This document shows, piece after piece, positions 26,643-34,976 of a stretch of DNA of 64,000 nt (the stretch's first letter is position 1; each line of letters starts with the position of its first letter). A program made the translations under genes and the position numbers. The notes beneath the pieces are model-generated. The model worked only from the letters and a program-made list of their open reading frames with translations. It was not told the DNA's origin and did no database searches. The DNA comes from Polyangiaceae bacterium (lineage in GTDB: Bacteria > Myxococcota_A > Polyangia > Polyangiales > Polyangiaceae): the NCBI GenBank assembly GCA_020633205.1, contig JACKEB010000012.1, positions 496,001 to 560,000 of the forward strand, given 5' to 3'.

Positions 26643-26862
26643 TCCCGCAACCGGGACGCGCGCAGTTCAGCGGGAAGGCTCAAGCGGGGTGAAAGTTTGC
26701 AGTCGATGTGGATTTTATTATCTTTGTAATATCGAGGGGTTGGGAGTCCGTGGTGGTGAGGAGCCTCAGAATAACTGGATCCGGTGTAGGTGGCTGACGG
26801 ACAATGATGGATCGAAGCTGGCGGTGAGCCACCGCGCGGCGCTTACCCAACGCTTGATACCA
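26643..26862. promoter_or_regulatory. AT-richer divergent region
   Basis: Short spacer between a leftward glycosyltransferase and a rightward exported protein. It contains one of the few AT-rich tracts in the window (TTTTATTATCTTTGTAAT near 26711-26730), a plausible promoter, but no specific site was identified. Confidence 0.4.
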
Positions 26863-27345
26863 ATGACGTCTTCAACCGCTCCCTCCCCCCAAGAAACAGC
26901 CTTGCTGCGACGTGGATTGCCTCGTGGAATTGGTGTGTGGGGCCTCGCCTTGGCGGTGCTGTTGCTAGATGGCGGCGTCGCCCTCGCGCGTCCTGCCCTG
27001 AATGGGCACCTTCGGTTGCCGCAGCGTTCGGAAGTATCGCGACGCCCGGCGCTGGTCGTGAACTCAAACGACGGCGCGGTCTTGGAGCGGAATGCTGGCG
27101 TCCTTGGAGTCCGGGCATGGGCTCAAGAACCCGGTTCTTGCCTCGGCCCAGCGGGGCAACGAGCACAACGCGCGGCTCAGGAGGCTGCCCGAGGCTTGCT
27201 GAGCGAGGCGCGTTTCCAGGTCCCGGCGCAGCTGTCTCTGATTGGGACATCCGAGCTCGACGTTCGCACCCCTGAAGGCGTCGCTTGCTCCGTGGAGATC
27301 GTTGTCTCCCACGTCAGGCCCGCGGCTTCGCGGCGTGCGCGCTGA
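26863..27345 (+). CDS. Small exported protein of unknown function (uncertain gene)
   Basis: A 160-residue frame from ATG 26863 with a plausible signal peptide: basic RRGLPRG, hydrophobic core GVWGLALAVLLLDGG, then cleavage near VALA-RP. The rest is mixed, with LVVNSNDGAVLERNAG, two Cys residues and a hydrophilic C-terminus. No family recognised. The alternative upstream start (26689) adds a Cys-rich stretch without support. The 3' end overlaps the convergent DUF2064 gene by 32 bp. It lies on the opposite strand inside the glycosyltransferase cluster, so it may be an independent insertion or an over-called frame. Confidence 0.45.
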   Translation: MTSSTAPSPQETALLRRGLPRGIGVWGLALAVLLLDGGVALARPALNGHLRLPQRSEVSRRPALVVNSNDGAVLERNAGVLGVRAWAQEPGSCLGPAGQRAQRAAQEAARGLLSEARFQVPAQLSLIGTSELDVRTPEGVACSVEIVVSHVRPAASRRAR

Positions 27346-28000
27346 ACCAGCGCTCGAGCCAGGCGGCAGTTGCGGGGGCCTCCAGTTTGCCCGATCGCCA
27401 CGCGAGTTCTAAGCGCCGCAGATCCGCCGCGACATCCACGTCGAAGTAGGTCGCTACGTCGCGACACGCGTAGCCCCACGACGCGAGGCGGGACCGTGTC
27501 GCTTGATATGTCGTTGGCTGACTCCACGGCAGCGCGCCTAGCAGCTCTGATTGCCACGTGGAAAGGCCAAGCAGGTAGTAGCCGCCGTCACTCGTCGGGC
27601 CGAACACGGCCTCTGGAGTCGATGCGCCTTGGAGCGCAGCACACGCCTCGAGCAACGCGGACTCCGGCAGTCCGGGTGAGTCGGTTCCCAGCGCGACTAC
27701 CCAAGCGGCCCCGCTCGCAAAGCGGGCGCTGAACCCTGCGCTCATGCGCATCCCCAAATCGCCCGTGCTCTGGGGGAGGACGTCTGGTGAGGGATCGAGG
27801 GGTGGCACGGCTTCCACGCGGCCGTCCCATACCAGCGTCGTCGGGGCCGCGCGCGAGGCGAGCTGAAGCGTGTCGAGCAGGCCGGCATGGGCGAGCTCGG
27901 CTGCTTCAGTGGCGTCGAGGGGCGGGCAGAGTCGTGTCTTGACCCGGCCGGGCAGCGGCTCCTTTGCAAAGACGATGATATGTCCGTGTGGAAAATACAT
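27314..28000 (-). CDS. TIGR04282/DUF2064 glycosyltransferase
   Basis: GT-A fold nucleotidyl/glycosyl transferase of the rSAM/selenodomain-associated transferase 1 class. Family marks: IIVFAKEPLPGRVKTRL at the N-terminus (K-x-P-x-x-G-x-V-K-T-R-L), DLGMRMSAGF, the metal/substrate block ALGTDSPGLP, and GPTSDGGYYLLGL, followed by the FDVDVAADLRRL ending. Length 228 residues is typical. ATG 28000 shares a base with the stop of the upstream TVP38-like gene (TGATG), so the two are translationally coupled. Together with the TIGR04283 transferase it forms the usual pair, though a radical-SAM member is not present here. Confidence 0.88.
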   Translation of the reverse strand: MYFPHGHIIVFAKEPLPGRVKTRLCPPLDATEAAELAHAGLLDTLQLASRAAPTTLVWDGRVEAVPPLDPSPDVLPQSTGDLGMRMSAGFSARFASGAAWVVALGTDSPGLPESALLEACAALQGASTPEAVFGPTSDGGYYLLGLSTWQSELLGALPWSQPTTYQATRSRLASWGYACRDVATYFDVDVAADLRRLELAWRSGKLEAPATAAWLERWFSAHAAKPRA

Positions 28001-28737
28001 CAGTCGCCGGGACCCTCGCTGTGTTGGAACTCATGTTTCAGCTCGCGGCTCGCGGCTCTAGTGACGAGCCCAACCGAGAGCGCCGTTGCCAGGAGACCGA
28101 GCCAAAACAGCCAGGTTTTAGCAGGACTCGTCGCCGGCGGTTGGCCCGTCAAGAGCTGACCTAAGCTCTCCAAGCTACAGCCGAGATACACGTAGAGCAG
28201 CGTTCCCGGCAGCATGCCGACGGCACCTCCCACTGCGTAGTCGCGAAACCGCACTTTCGTGACGCTCAACGCGTAGTTCAGCAGGTTGAAAGGGACGAGC
28301 GGCGAGAGGCGGAGCAACAGCACCAGGCGCAGCCCGGAGCCTGCGATCGCCCCGTCTATCGCCGCAAAGCGTGGCATCTGCTTGGTGCGCTCAACGACCC
28401 AGCCACGCGCCAAGAAACGCCCGACGAGGAAGCTCGCGTTGCTGGCGAGGTTGGCCGCGGTCCACGCGACCAGCGTTCCCCAACCCGGACCCCAGCTGAA
28501 GCCAGCGGCCAAAGTCAACAGGCTGCCAGGTAACAGCAAAATGCTCGCAACCGCATAGCCCAGGATGAAGAACAGCGCTCCGACTGCACCCAGGCTTTGC
28601 GAGTACGCTAGCCCGCTAACCAACCAAGATTTCCACGGGGCAAAAATGAAAAGGGCGCCGCTGAACACCGCAATGACGGCCAGCGCCCATGGTCTGTGGC
28701 GGTGCGCGCGACTGCCCGCGCTCGACTCAGCCTGCAT
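28000..28737 (-). CDS. TVP38/TMEM64 (VTT) family membrane protein
   Basis: Polytopic inner-membrane protein of the DedA/VTT superfamily (245 residues). Hydrophobic segments begin near 17, 45, 60, 85, 165 and 205. The conserved core is visible: LPGSLLTLAAGFSWGP, NASFLVGRFLARGWV, and RLSPLVPFNLLNYALSVTKV, with the F-G-x-x-x-G-x-x-x-G-like and proline-rich reentrant pattern typical of putative lipid scramblases and transporters. It is coupled downstream to the DUF2064 transferase and overlaps the histidine kinase gene by 11 bp upstream, so transport and glycosyl transfer may work on the same lipid-linked substrate (inference). Confidence 0.87.
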   Translation of the reverse strand: MQAESSAGSRAHRHRPWALAVIAVFSGALFIFAPWKSWLVSGLAYSQSLGAVGALFFILGYAVASILLLPGSLLTLAAGFSWGPGWGTLVAWTAANLASNASFLVGRFLARGWVVERTKQMPRFAAIDGAIAGSGLRLVLLLRLSPLVPFNLLNYALSVTKVRFRDYAVGGAVGMLPGTLLYVYLGCSLESLGQLLTGQPPATSPAKTWLFWLGLLATALSVGLVTRAASRELKHEFQHSEGPGD

Positions 28738-30871
28738 GAGTGGGCGTTGCCACCACGGGCGCCGGCGGAATGAGCTTAGCCACCCGAGCGACCACTTGGC
28801 GTAGCCGTTCGGGGCTGAGTGGCTTGTCGAGCACCGGCGCTCCGCTTGCCTCGAGGGCCTCGCGACTATGGTCGGTGAATGTGCCCCCCGTCATGAAGAC
28901 CGTTCGATCCGCCAACGGGCTCTCGCGCCCGGCGAGGGCTGTGCGCAAATCTGGGCCCGTCATCTCCGGCATCATGACATCACACAGCAACACGTCGAAA
29001 GGGGCGGTTTCTGCCAGCTCTAGCGCTTGCTTGCCGCTGTTGGCTACCACGACGTCGTGCTCTCGGAGCATTCGAGCGACCGCGCGACCAACCAGTGGAT
29101 CGTCGTCCACGAGTAGGATCCTGAGCGCGCCCGTCGCTTGCGGCGGCGCGTGCGAGATCCGGACTCGCGCGCTGGAGGTGCCTTCGGCGCGTAGGAGAAC
29201 CCGCGCCAAGGTTCCGTGTTCCTTCCTCACCAACTCGATTTCACCGCCGAACGCCTGAACGATCCCCTTGCACACGTGGAGGCCGAGCCCAGTGCCCTCG
29301 CGACCACGTTTGGTCGTGAAGAACGGTTCGAACACTTGCGCTGCCATTGCCTCAGGGATCCCAACCCCGGTGTCACTGATTTCCACCGTGACTTGGCGCC
29401 CCTCACGGCGCACCCGGATGCGAATTTCGTTGGATGACGCGTGCCCGTCGTCAATGGCTTGGGCCGCGTTCACCAACAAATTGACGAAGACCTGGGTCAA
29501 ACGCCTCGCGTTGCCGCGGACCGCGGGCACCTTGGTGAAGTCTCGCTCGAGCTGCGCTCGATGACGGATCTCGTGCCAGGAGAGCTTGATCGCGGCCTCC
29601 AAAGCCGGAATGACTTCAACCGCCTCGATGTGCTCCTCTTCTTGGGCTGAAAAGGTTCGCAGATCCCGCACGATGCGCCGGATGCGTTCAGCTCCGTCAA
29701 GGGCCTCTTCCAAGAGCTGCGAGGCCTCGGGTTGAGCGACGCCACCCTCCTTCAAACTGCTCAGGTTGGCGTATACGTAGGTCAACGGGTTGTTGATCTC
29801 ATGCGCGACGCCTGCAGTAAGAATCCCTACGGAAGCAAGCCGCTCCGCTTCCGCGAGTTGGTGATCGAGCTTGCGCTTGGTCGTTACGTCCCTCAGAACG
29901 ATCAGCCGGGCTCCGGGCATCCCGGCGCTGCGGTCCAAGCGCTGCACCCGGACCTCAAAGATGCTTCCGTGGAGCGACAGCTCGAAGTTGTCCTGGTCTC
30001 CGTTCAGCGCGTCGACGAACTCTTGAGAAACGCTTCGGAGCGCTTCTTCACTCTGCAGCGCCGCCGTCCCCAGGAGCTCCCGAGCGGCGTGGTTGGCGTC
30101 CAGAATACGACCCGGACCGCTGATCAAGATGACGGCGTCCGCCATGTGCTGGAGCGCCAAGCTACGCGCGACATCGCGTAGCTGCTCGAACTGTAGGAAA
30201 CCATTGGTGCGCGCAGCAACCAGCGCCGTGATGAGCAATCCGTACGGTTCGAGATTCAGGTTGGGAATTGGCGCCAGGTCCAGGGCCTCCAGGGTGTTGC
30301 CTACTAGCGGAGCCACACCAGCGGCGGTGAGCGCACCGACTCCGGGCTGCTCTGCGCCTCCCGCGCGGAAAAAGATGGAGAGGTTCAGTGCCGTCAACGC
30401 GTAGCAATAGGCGATGAAGGCGATCAGCGCAGGGCCAGGCTCGTGCCCAACTTGCTGAAACGGCCCAACGTCCAACAACTGCTCAGTTGTCCAAAAGAGC
30501 CCGGGCTTGAGCCACAGCAGAACCTCGAAAACCAGGGTTGGCACCAGGAAGTAGGCGAGACCACGCTGGCGGACCCACGTATCCGGTCCCGCGCGCCAGA
30601 GGGTGAGCGCCAACCAAAAACCGGGGAAAGCAAGCATCCCGACGTAACGCACCCGCTTCGCCACGAGCATGATCGGCAATGTCGTCGCCTGAAGCTCCAC
30701 CAGATAGGCGCCGCTCCAGAGGGCGCCCGCCAAGAGCAGAAGTGCGGTGACGAGCCGGCCGCGCACGCCCAAGTCTGCCCAAAGCCTCCCGCGCGCGAGC
30801 GTCATCAGGGCGGTGGTGAGCAGCAGTGCGCAAGCAAGCACCAGCGGAGCAGTGAAAGCCAACGGGGCCAT
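28727..30871 (-). CDS. Hybrid histidine kinase with 7TM sensor, PAS-like domain and C-terminal receiver
   Basis: Membrane sensor kinase of about 714 residues. ATG 30871 (MAPLAFTAPLVL) starts directly with the first of seven hydrophobic helices, resembling the 7TM sensor domain found in other kinases; the longer upstream frame is Arg/Ser-rich and unlikely. A PAS-like region (about 240-330, GRILDANHAARELLG) precedes HisKA with phospho-acceptor His357 (GVAHEINNPLTY), then the HATPase domain (N box FVNLLVNAAQAI, G1 DTGVGIP, G2 GTGLGLHV), and a receiver with Asp631 (CDVMMPEMTG) and the Lys-Pro LDKPLS. All catalytic residues are present. It is divergent from the ECF sigma gene at 30986 and heads the leftward TVP38/transferase operon. 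Confidence 0.93.
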   Translation of the reverse strand: MAPLAFTAPLVLACALLLTTALMTLARGRLWADLGVRGRLVTALLLLAGALWSGAYLVELQATTLPIMLVAKRVRYVGMLAFPGFWLALTLWRAGPDTWVRQRGLAYFLVPTLVFEVLLWLKPGLFWTTEQLLDVGPFQQVGHEPGPALIAFIAYCYALTALNLSIFFRAGGAEQPGVGALTAAGVAPLVGNTLEALDLAPIPNLNLEPYGLLITALVAARTNGFLQFEQLRDVARSLALQHMADAVILISGPGRILDANHAARELLGTAALQSEEALRSVSQEFVDALNGDQDNFELSLHGSIFEVRVQRLDRSAGMPGARLIVLRDVTTKRKLDHQLAEAERLASVGILTAGVAHEINNPLTYVYANLSSLKEGGVAQPEASQLLEEALDGAERIRRIVRDLRTFSAQEEEHIEAVEVIPALEAAIKLSWHEIRHRAQLERDFTKVPAVRGNARRLTQVFVNLLVNAAQAIDDGHASSNEIRIRVRREGRQVTVEISDTGVGIPEAMAAQVFEPFFTTKRGREGTGLGLHVCKGIVQAFGGEIELVRKEHGTLARVLLRAEGTSSARVRISHAPPQATGALRILLVDDDPLVGRAVARMLREHDVVVANSGKQALELAETAPFDVLLCDVMMPEMTGPDLRTALAGRESPLADRTVFMTGGTFTDHSREALEASGAPVLDKPLSPERLRQVVARVAKLIPPAPVVATPTHAG

Positions 30872-30985
30872 CGGAACTCCCCAATGTACGGCGATCGAGC
30901 TCTGGCGGGTTAGTGGCTTCGCGGACAGGCAACGAAACAGCGCTTTCTCCCGTGAACTGGCGGAACGGGAGCGTGACCGAGCAGC

Positions 30986-31720
30986 GTGGCTTTGACGGGG
31001 AAGTGCTCGCTTTTTGATCGGTTCGGGGCCTCGGAACGCACAAGTGACCGAGGCGCGGAAGCTCAGCGCGCCGGGAAACGCAGCTTGTCTCCCCCCAATC
31101 CCCAACCCGGCTTCGGCTCGGATCCACGCGAGTGTGGTGAACGAGCCATCTGGTCCGATCTTGTCGATGCCGCGCGCGCGGGGGACTCCGCGGCGCTCGC
31201 GGAACTACTCGAGCTCGTCCGCCACCCAGTGCGTCGGACTGCGCTGATGGTGCTCGGGCGCAATCACGCGGATGCGGAAGATGCCACCCAGCAGGCGCTG
31301 ATTGCCTTCGTTGGGGCACTCCCGCGGTTTCGGGGCGAGTGCCATCCTGCAGGTTACGCCAGCCGCATCGCCTTGCGCTTGGCGCTGGCCAGTCGGCGCA
31401 AATCCCAGCGGGATGCCCGCAATGGGCAGAACCTGATGGGGGACGAGCTTCAAGAGCTCAGTCCGAGCCCCAGTGAACTCTCGGCAGCAACCCGCCGGAG
31501 GGAGCTCTTGCGCCAGTTGCTCGACGAACTGCCGGATTACCTCGCGGACACGCTCGCGCTGCGTACGCTGCTGGGCTACAGCCTGCAGGAGGTAGCAAGC
31601 ATCACCGACGCACCAGTAAACACGGTGCGGAGCCGCATGCGACTCGCCAAAGAGGCACTGCGGCGGAGGATCGAAGAGGATCCGCTGCTTCGTTCAGAAC
31701 TGGGGGTGGGGGATGATTGA
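30986..31720 (+). CDS. ECF-type RNA polymerase sigma factor
   Basis: Alternative sigma factor. Sigma region 2 is recognisable in ALMVLGRNHADAEDATQQ and the following PRFRGECHPAGYASRIAL, with a helical region to about 140. Sigma-4 with its helix-turn-helix is at TLLGYSLQEVASITDAPV and VNTVRSRMRLAKEALRRR. The frame from 30986 is 244 codons, longer than usual ECFs because of about 50 Arg/Ser/Pro-rich residues; a TTG at 31085 would give 211. It overlaps its anti-sigma factor by 8 bp and is the first gene of a four-gene overlapping operon. Promoter specificity cannot be deduced. The start is uncertain; the family call is firm. Confidence 0.88.
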   Translation: MALTGKCSLFDRFGASERTSDRGAEAQRAGKRSLSPPNPQPGFGSDPRECGERAIWSDLVDAARAGDSAALAELLELVRHPVRRTALMVLGRNHADAEDATQQALIAFVGALPRFRGECHPAGYASRIALRLALASRRKSQRDARNGQNLMGDELQELSPSPSELSAATRRRELLRQLLDELPDYLADTLALRTLLGYSLQEVASITDAPVNTVRSRMRLAKEALRRRIEEDPLLRSELGVGDD

Positions 31721-32672
31721 TATTCACCCTGAGGATCTGCTCGATAGAGAGCGCGAGGGCTCGCTCACGGCTGACGAACGGCTCTACCTCAGCACTCACC
31801 TGAAGCAGTGCGCTGCTTGCCGTATCGAGCGCCAGCTGGCGTTCGAGTGCGCCGCAGAGCGAGAGTTGCTGGATGAACAACTATTGCCACGCGGAAGATT
31901 TGGGCCAGGCCTCGAGACGGAGCACGGCGTCAACCCACAGGTGGAGCCATCGCCGTCTGGAGTAGCCGAACGGCGCGCTTCTTCCCATCCACCACGCTCT
32001 GTGGCACGCCTCAGGCGCGGTTTCCCCAAGGCTGCCGTGGTGGTGGCGGGCTTGTTCTTGGCGGGAGGCGCGGCAGCGCTGGGAGGTGGGCTCCCATGGA
32101 CTCGTTCATCCCCCGCCGCGACCACGCCTCCAGTTGCCAGCGTCACGCCGGCCGCAAGCGCGGCGCCAAGTAAGCTGGTGAAGAGGCGTTGGCGCTCAGC
32201 GGAGGGGCCCGCGCCGGCTCCGAGTGAAGCGGTTGTTGAAGTCGAGCCACCGAGTTCGTCCGCGCCCGCGCCACCGACGAGTGTCCAGCAAACGCCCTTG
32301 GCGACGGCTAGCCAGCTGTTTGCACAAGCGTCAGCCGCGCGCCGCGACGGAGATTACCAACGGGCACTGACGCTGTACGAAAGGCTGATTGAGCGGTATC
32401 CGAACAGCGCCGAGGCGCGCACCGCGCGGGCCGTTCGAGCGCGCCTCTTGTTGGACCTCGGACACACCACGCTCGCTGAGAAGAGTTTCCGTGAGGCATC
32501 GAAAGGAGAGGGGCCGCTCAGTGAAGCGGCGCTGGTCGGTGAGGCTCAGGCTCTTCGACGGGCAGGCAAGTCGGCAGCAGAGCGCGCCGTCTGGCGGGAA
32601 CTGCTGAGACGCTTTCCCGGATCGCCGAAGACGGCGCTGGCCAAGGCTCGCCTCTCGGAGCTAGGGGATTGA
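31713..32672 (+). CDS. Zinc-type anti-sigma factor with periplasmic TPRs
   Basis: Cognate regulator of the preceding ECF sigma. The N-terminus carries a ZAS zinc motif: His29, Cys33, Cys36 (THLKQCAAC). One transmembrane helix spans about 106-126. The periplasmic part has a Pro/Ser/Ala-rich linker and then TPR-like repeats (for example RRDGDYQRALTLYERLIERY, ADVELDLGH type pairs), as in Tol-Pal-associated YbgF-like or FecR-like receptors. So it can sense a periplasmic or outer-membrane partner by protein contact and release the sigma factor. It overlaps the sigma by 8 bp upstream and the next gene by 4 bp (TTGA), so stoichiometric production is likely. 319 residues. Confidence 0.88.
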   Translation: MIDIHPEDLLDREREGSLTADERLYLSTHLKQCAACRIERQLAFECAAERELLDEQLLPRGRFGPGLETEHGVNPQVEPSPSGVAERRASSHPPRSVARLRRGFPKAAVVVAGLFLAGGAAALGGGLPWTRSSPAATTPPVASVTPAASAAPSKLVKRRWRSAEGPAPAPSEAVVEVEPPSSSAPAPPTSVQQTPLATASQLFAQASAARRDGDYQRALTLYERLIERYPNSAEARTARAVRARLLLDLGHTTLAEKSFREASKGEGPLSEAALVGEAQALRRAGKSAAERAVWRELLRRFPGSPKTALAKARLSELGD

Positions 32673-33817
32673 CGAGCCTATCGCGGACGGTGATAGGGGC
32701 TTTGCTCGCCGCGCTGGTGGTCGCAGGGCAGGCGTCGGCCGAACCCGCAAGCTCCGCCTCTCGCCGGGTTGACGTGCAAGTCACGGGGCAGTCGCTGCCG
32801 GGGCTCGAAGCGAGTCTGCGGGAGTCCCTAGGACGTATCGCGCTCGTGCTCAATCTGGCGCCCCAGGCCGTGGCCGCTAGCGACGGCAGCGCTACGGCCC
32901 ACGTGTGGGTGGTCGTCTCCCCGACGGGTGGCGCCGCGTTGGTCGTGCGGGATCAACTGAGCGGTCAGGTGCTCGAGCAGCGCCAGCTCGAGGCGGAGAG
33001 CAGCGAGCTACTCGTCGAACAGCTCACTCTTTTAATCCGCACGGCACTAGAATCTCGACTCGAGCCGGTGCGGCCCCGCGGCTCTGTTGGCGATTTTTCC
33101 GAGGTGACGGCTCCTTCCTCCCCAAGGACGGAAGCACCAGAGCCACAGCGTGCACCAGACCCTGGGGAAGCGTCGAGCAAACAGGCGTTCGGAGTGATGG
33201 ACACGGGGCGTCCGCTTTGGGATGCGCCGCCTCCTTCCCCAGAACCTCGCTCGGAGCAAGCTCGGGGTATTCGCTGGGGGCTGGAACCGGGAGCGGCCCT
33301 GCGCTGGTGGTCTCCCGATTTGCCTGTGCGGCGGGCCGTATCCCTTGGGCTCTCCGCGGAGTTGCGTGATTGGGCGGCCTCGCCGGGGATTCAGCTTGGT
33401 TTCGGCTACTACGAGAATGCGACGAGCGACACTGCCGTTCTGAGTTTTGATTTAGAAACACAGGAAGCGTGGCTACTGGCGAAGGCCTCACTCTTCGAGA
33501 GTCCTGCTTGGGAGCTCGAGGTACGCTCCGGACCGACCCTGCTCTGGTCGCTGGCAGACGTAAGAACCACAGCTTCAGGCTACGCCGCGAAAGAGCCGCG
33601 CACCCACTGGGATTTGGTTTGGCGTGGGGAGCTCCTGGCCAAGTACTGGTTTCAGGAGCAATTCGCGTTTGGGCTCTCGCTGGCGCTGGATTACGACGCC
33701 TCGCCGGCGAGCTACGGGATAAACGAGAATGGAGTCGAACGCCAGGTCGTGCGTGAAGCCGAGCTGCGTCCAGCTGTAGGGCTGACTCTGAGCACCGGGT
33801 TTGGAGCGAGTCGATGA
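32669..33817 (+). CDS. Exported, probably outer-membrane, protein of the sigma-factor operon
   Basis: Unrecognised family, 382 residues. It begins with TTG 32669 in a TTGA overlap with the anti-sigma stop. A signal peptide (about 1-24, ending ASA) precedes a first domain with VDVQVTGQSLPGLEASLRES and VWVVVSPTGGAALVVRDQLS, which resembles the periplasmic part of caspase-like or TPR-linked myxobacterial proteins, a Pro/Glu-rich linker, and a C-terminal half with amphipathic strands (for example LSAELRDWAASPGIQLGFGY) ending in LTLSTGFGASR, compatible with a short beta-barrel. It overlaps the next gene by four bases. Likely the outer-membrane sensor or target of the ECF pathway (inference). Confidence 0.7.
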   Translation: MTSLSRTVIGALLAALVVAGQASAEPASSASRRVDVQVTGQSLPGLEASLRESLGRIALVLNLAPQAVAASDGSATAHVWVVVSPTGGAALVVRDQLSGQVLEQRQLEAESSELLVEQLTLLIRTALESRLEPVRPRGSVGDFSEVTAPSSPRTEAPEPQRAPDPGEASSKQAFGVMDTGRPLWDAPPPSPEPRSEQARGIRWGLEPGAALRWWSPDLPVRRAVSLGLSAELRDWAASPGIQLGFGYYENATSDTAVLSFDLETQEAWLLAKASLFESPAWELEVRSGPTLLWSLADVRTTASGYAAKEPRTHWDLVWRGELLAKYWFQEQFAFGLSLALDYDASPASYGINENGVERQVVREAELRPAVGLTLSTGFGASR

Positions 33818-34521
33818 CCCAACAGAGCGCGCTGACGTTCTTCGCTTTTGCTGTCGCACTGTCGGCGTGCAGCGCCCAAACCATCACCCTCGCCGAAGGA
33901 TCGGGGGGGGAGGGTGCATTGCCCGGAGGAAACGGTGGCAGCGCCGGCGCAGGAAGCTACGCTGGCCAGGGGGGCGCGCCCCAGTCGATTGGTGGCAGCG
34001 CTGCGACTGGCGTTGGCGGTGGCGGCTTCGCTGGTACCGGGGGATACGCGGGGAGCTACGCGGGGGCTCAAGGTGGCAGCGCTGGCGGAGAGTTCTGTAC
34101 GCCGAGCAGCGGCTGTGGGGGTTCCATGTACTGTGAGCCCGACGGCTGCGGGAGCCTCGCGGGCAACTGTCAGCCCTTGCAAACTACTTGCGACGGCAGC
34201 TTCGAGCCGAGCTGCGGCTGCGACGGCCTGACGTACTGGAACTCCTGCGTGCGGGCCTGGGCGGGGGTGGGGGAGCAATACCCCGGCACCTGCGATCCTG
34301 GGCTGGCTGAGCCATGCGACGAGAGCCAGCCCTGCAGCGAGCCGTTCGCTACCTGTCTCTCGATGGAGCCGACCTGCCAGACCGCGGAGTGCTGGGTGTT
34401 GCCCTGCCCAGCTGGCCCCCCCGAGCTACGGCTGAGTTCTTGCAACGGGAGTCCCGACTGCCAAGACGCTTGCAGCGTCACACCCGGAACGCTGGTCGTG
34501 TTTGACGGTGCCTGCCAGTGA
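33814..34521 (+). CDS. Kazal-like lipoprotein of the sigma-factor operon
   Basis: Secreted lipoprotein of 235 residues. The signal sequence ends at the lipobox ALSAC, followed by a Gly/Ser/Ala/Gln linker (about 25-90) with alternating GGSAGAG-like units. The Cys-rich C-terminal part contains a Kazal-type disulfide core (EPSCGCDGLTYWNSC near 130-145), found in serine-protease inhibitors, and further Cys pairs in a C-x5-C arrangement (about 150-210). ATG 33814 overlaps the upstream gene by four bases (ATGA), closing the operon with the sigma and anti-sigma. A protease inhibitor paired with an envelope stress sigma would be a sensible response to external proteases, but this is inference. The extracellular target is unknown. 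Confidence 0.8.
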   Translation: MTQQSALTFFAFAVALSACSAQTITLAEGSGGEGALPGGNGGSAGAGSYAGQGGAPQSIGGSAATGVGGGGFAGTGGYAGSYAGAQGGSAGGEFCTPSSGCGGSMYCEPDGCGSLAGNCQPLQTTCDGSFEPSCGCDGLTYWNSCVRAWAGVGEQYPGTCDPGLAEPCDESQPCSEPFATCLSMEPTCQTAECWVLPCPAGPPELRLSSCNGSPDCQDACSVTPGTLVVFDGACQ

Positions 34522-34570
34522 GCCACACGTCCTGAGCCGTCGCTCGGTTTGGCTCGCGCCTGACAACGCG

Positions 34571-34597
34571 AAAAGGCCAGCCTGTGTAGGCTGGCCT
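34571..34597 (-). terminator. Second copy of the tRNA-Asp-type terminator
   Basis: On the minus strand AGGCCAGCCT (34588-34597) pairs with AGGCTGGCCT (34574-34583), loop of four, followed by TTTT. Its stem is identical to the tRNA-Asp terminator at 34712-34738. It lies beyond the truncated tRNA copy and could also act for the convergent lipoprotein operon. Confidence 0.75.
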
Positions 34598-34633
34598 CGA
34601 GCAGCAGCGTTGTCTCCGCGCCCTCGGCGCGGT

Positions 34634-34659
34634 GCGGGGCGGACGGGACTCGAAACCGA
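34634..34659 (-). repeat. Copy of the tRNA-Asp 3' end (tRNA remnant)
   Basis: The 21 bases at 34634-34654 equal those at 34750-34770, which are the 3' acceptor and T-arm of tRNA-Asp; one further mismatch extends the match to about 25 bases. The rest of a cloverleaf is not found, so this is a remnant, not a second tRNA. Together with the shared terminator it forms an imperfect direct repeat of about 115-140 bp. Confidence 0.75.
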
Positions 34660-34711
34660 CATGGCTGCGGAGCAGCCATGCGCGAGGTCCGAGAACCGGG
34701 ACGCAGATGTG

Positions 34712-34738
34712 AAAAAGGCCAGCCTGTAAGGCTGGCCT
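34712..34738 (-). terminator. Intrinsic terminator of tRNA-Asp
   Basis: On the minus strand AGGCCAGCCT (34729-34738) pairs perfectly with AGGCTGGCCT (34716-34725), three-base loop, then TTTTT. It lies 12 bp beyond the tRNA 3' end. Confidence 0.88.
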
Positions 34739-34746
34739 CGAGCAGA

Positions 34747-34824
<78 letters not shown>

Positions 34825-34950
34825 AAGCGGTCCCGAAGTGGGAGCGGATGTCTATCACAGGTCTCCGCTCTGACAACTCAAAAAGTGAGGTCTCCGCTGA
34901 ATTTAGGAGCAGGGGTTCTGGCCCGCTGCTTGGACCTCGGGCTTGACGAA

Positions 34951-34970
34951 TATGTAGAACGGTCCATAAA
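34951..34970. promoter_or_regulatory. Candidate TetR operator upstream of the regulator gene
   Basis: TATGTAGAACGGTCCATAAA. Nearly the same sequence (17 of 20 plus one inserted base) lies upstream of the neighbouring SDR/hydrolase gene at 35588-35608, so both promoters are likely bound by the TetR protein between them. It sits just ahead of the ribosome-binding site AGGAGG of the regulator. Confidence 0.65.
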
Positions 34971-34976
34971 GGAGGG

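Noticed and set aside
27541..27570. Another CACGTG with parS-like flanks
   Set aside because: Lies inside the DUF2064 coding sequence and matches only 11 of 16 positions.
34634..34710. Second complete tRNA next to tRNA-Asp
   Set aside because: Only the acceptor and T-arm side is present; no matching 5' acceptor strand or anticodon arm.
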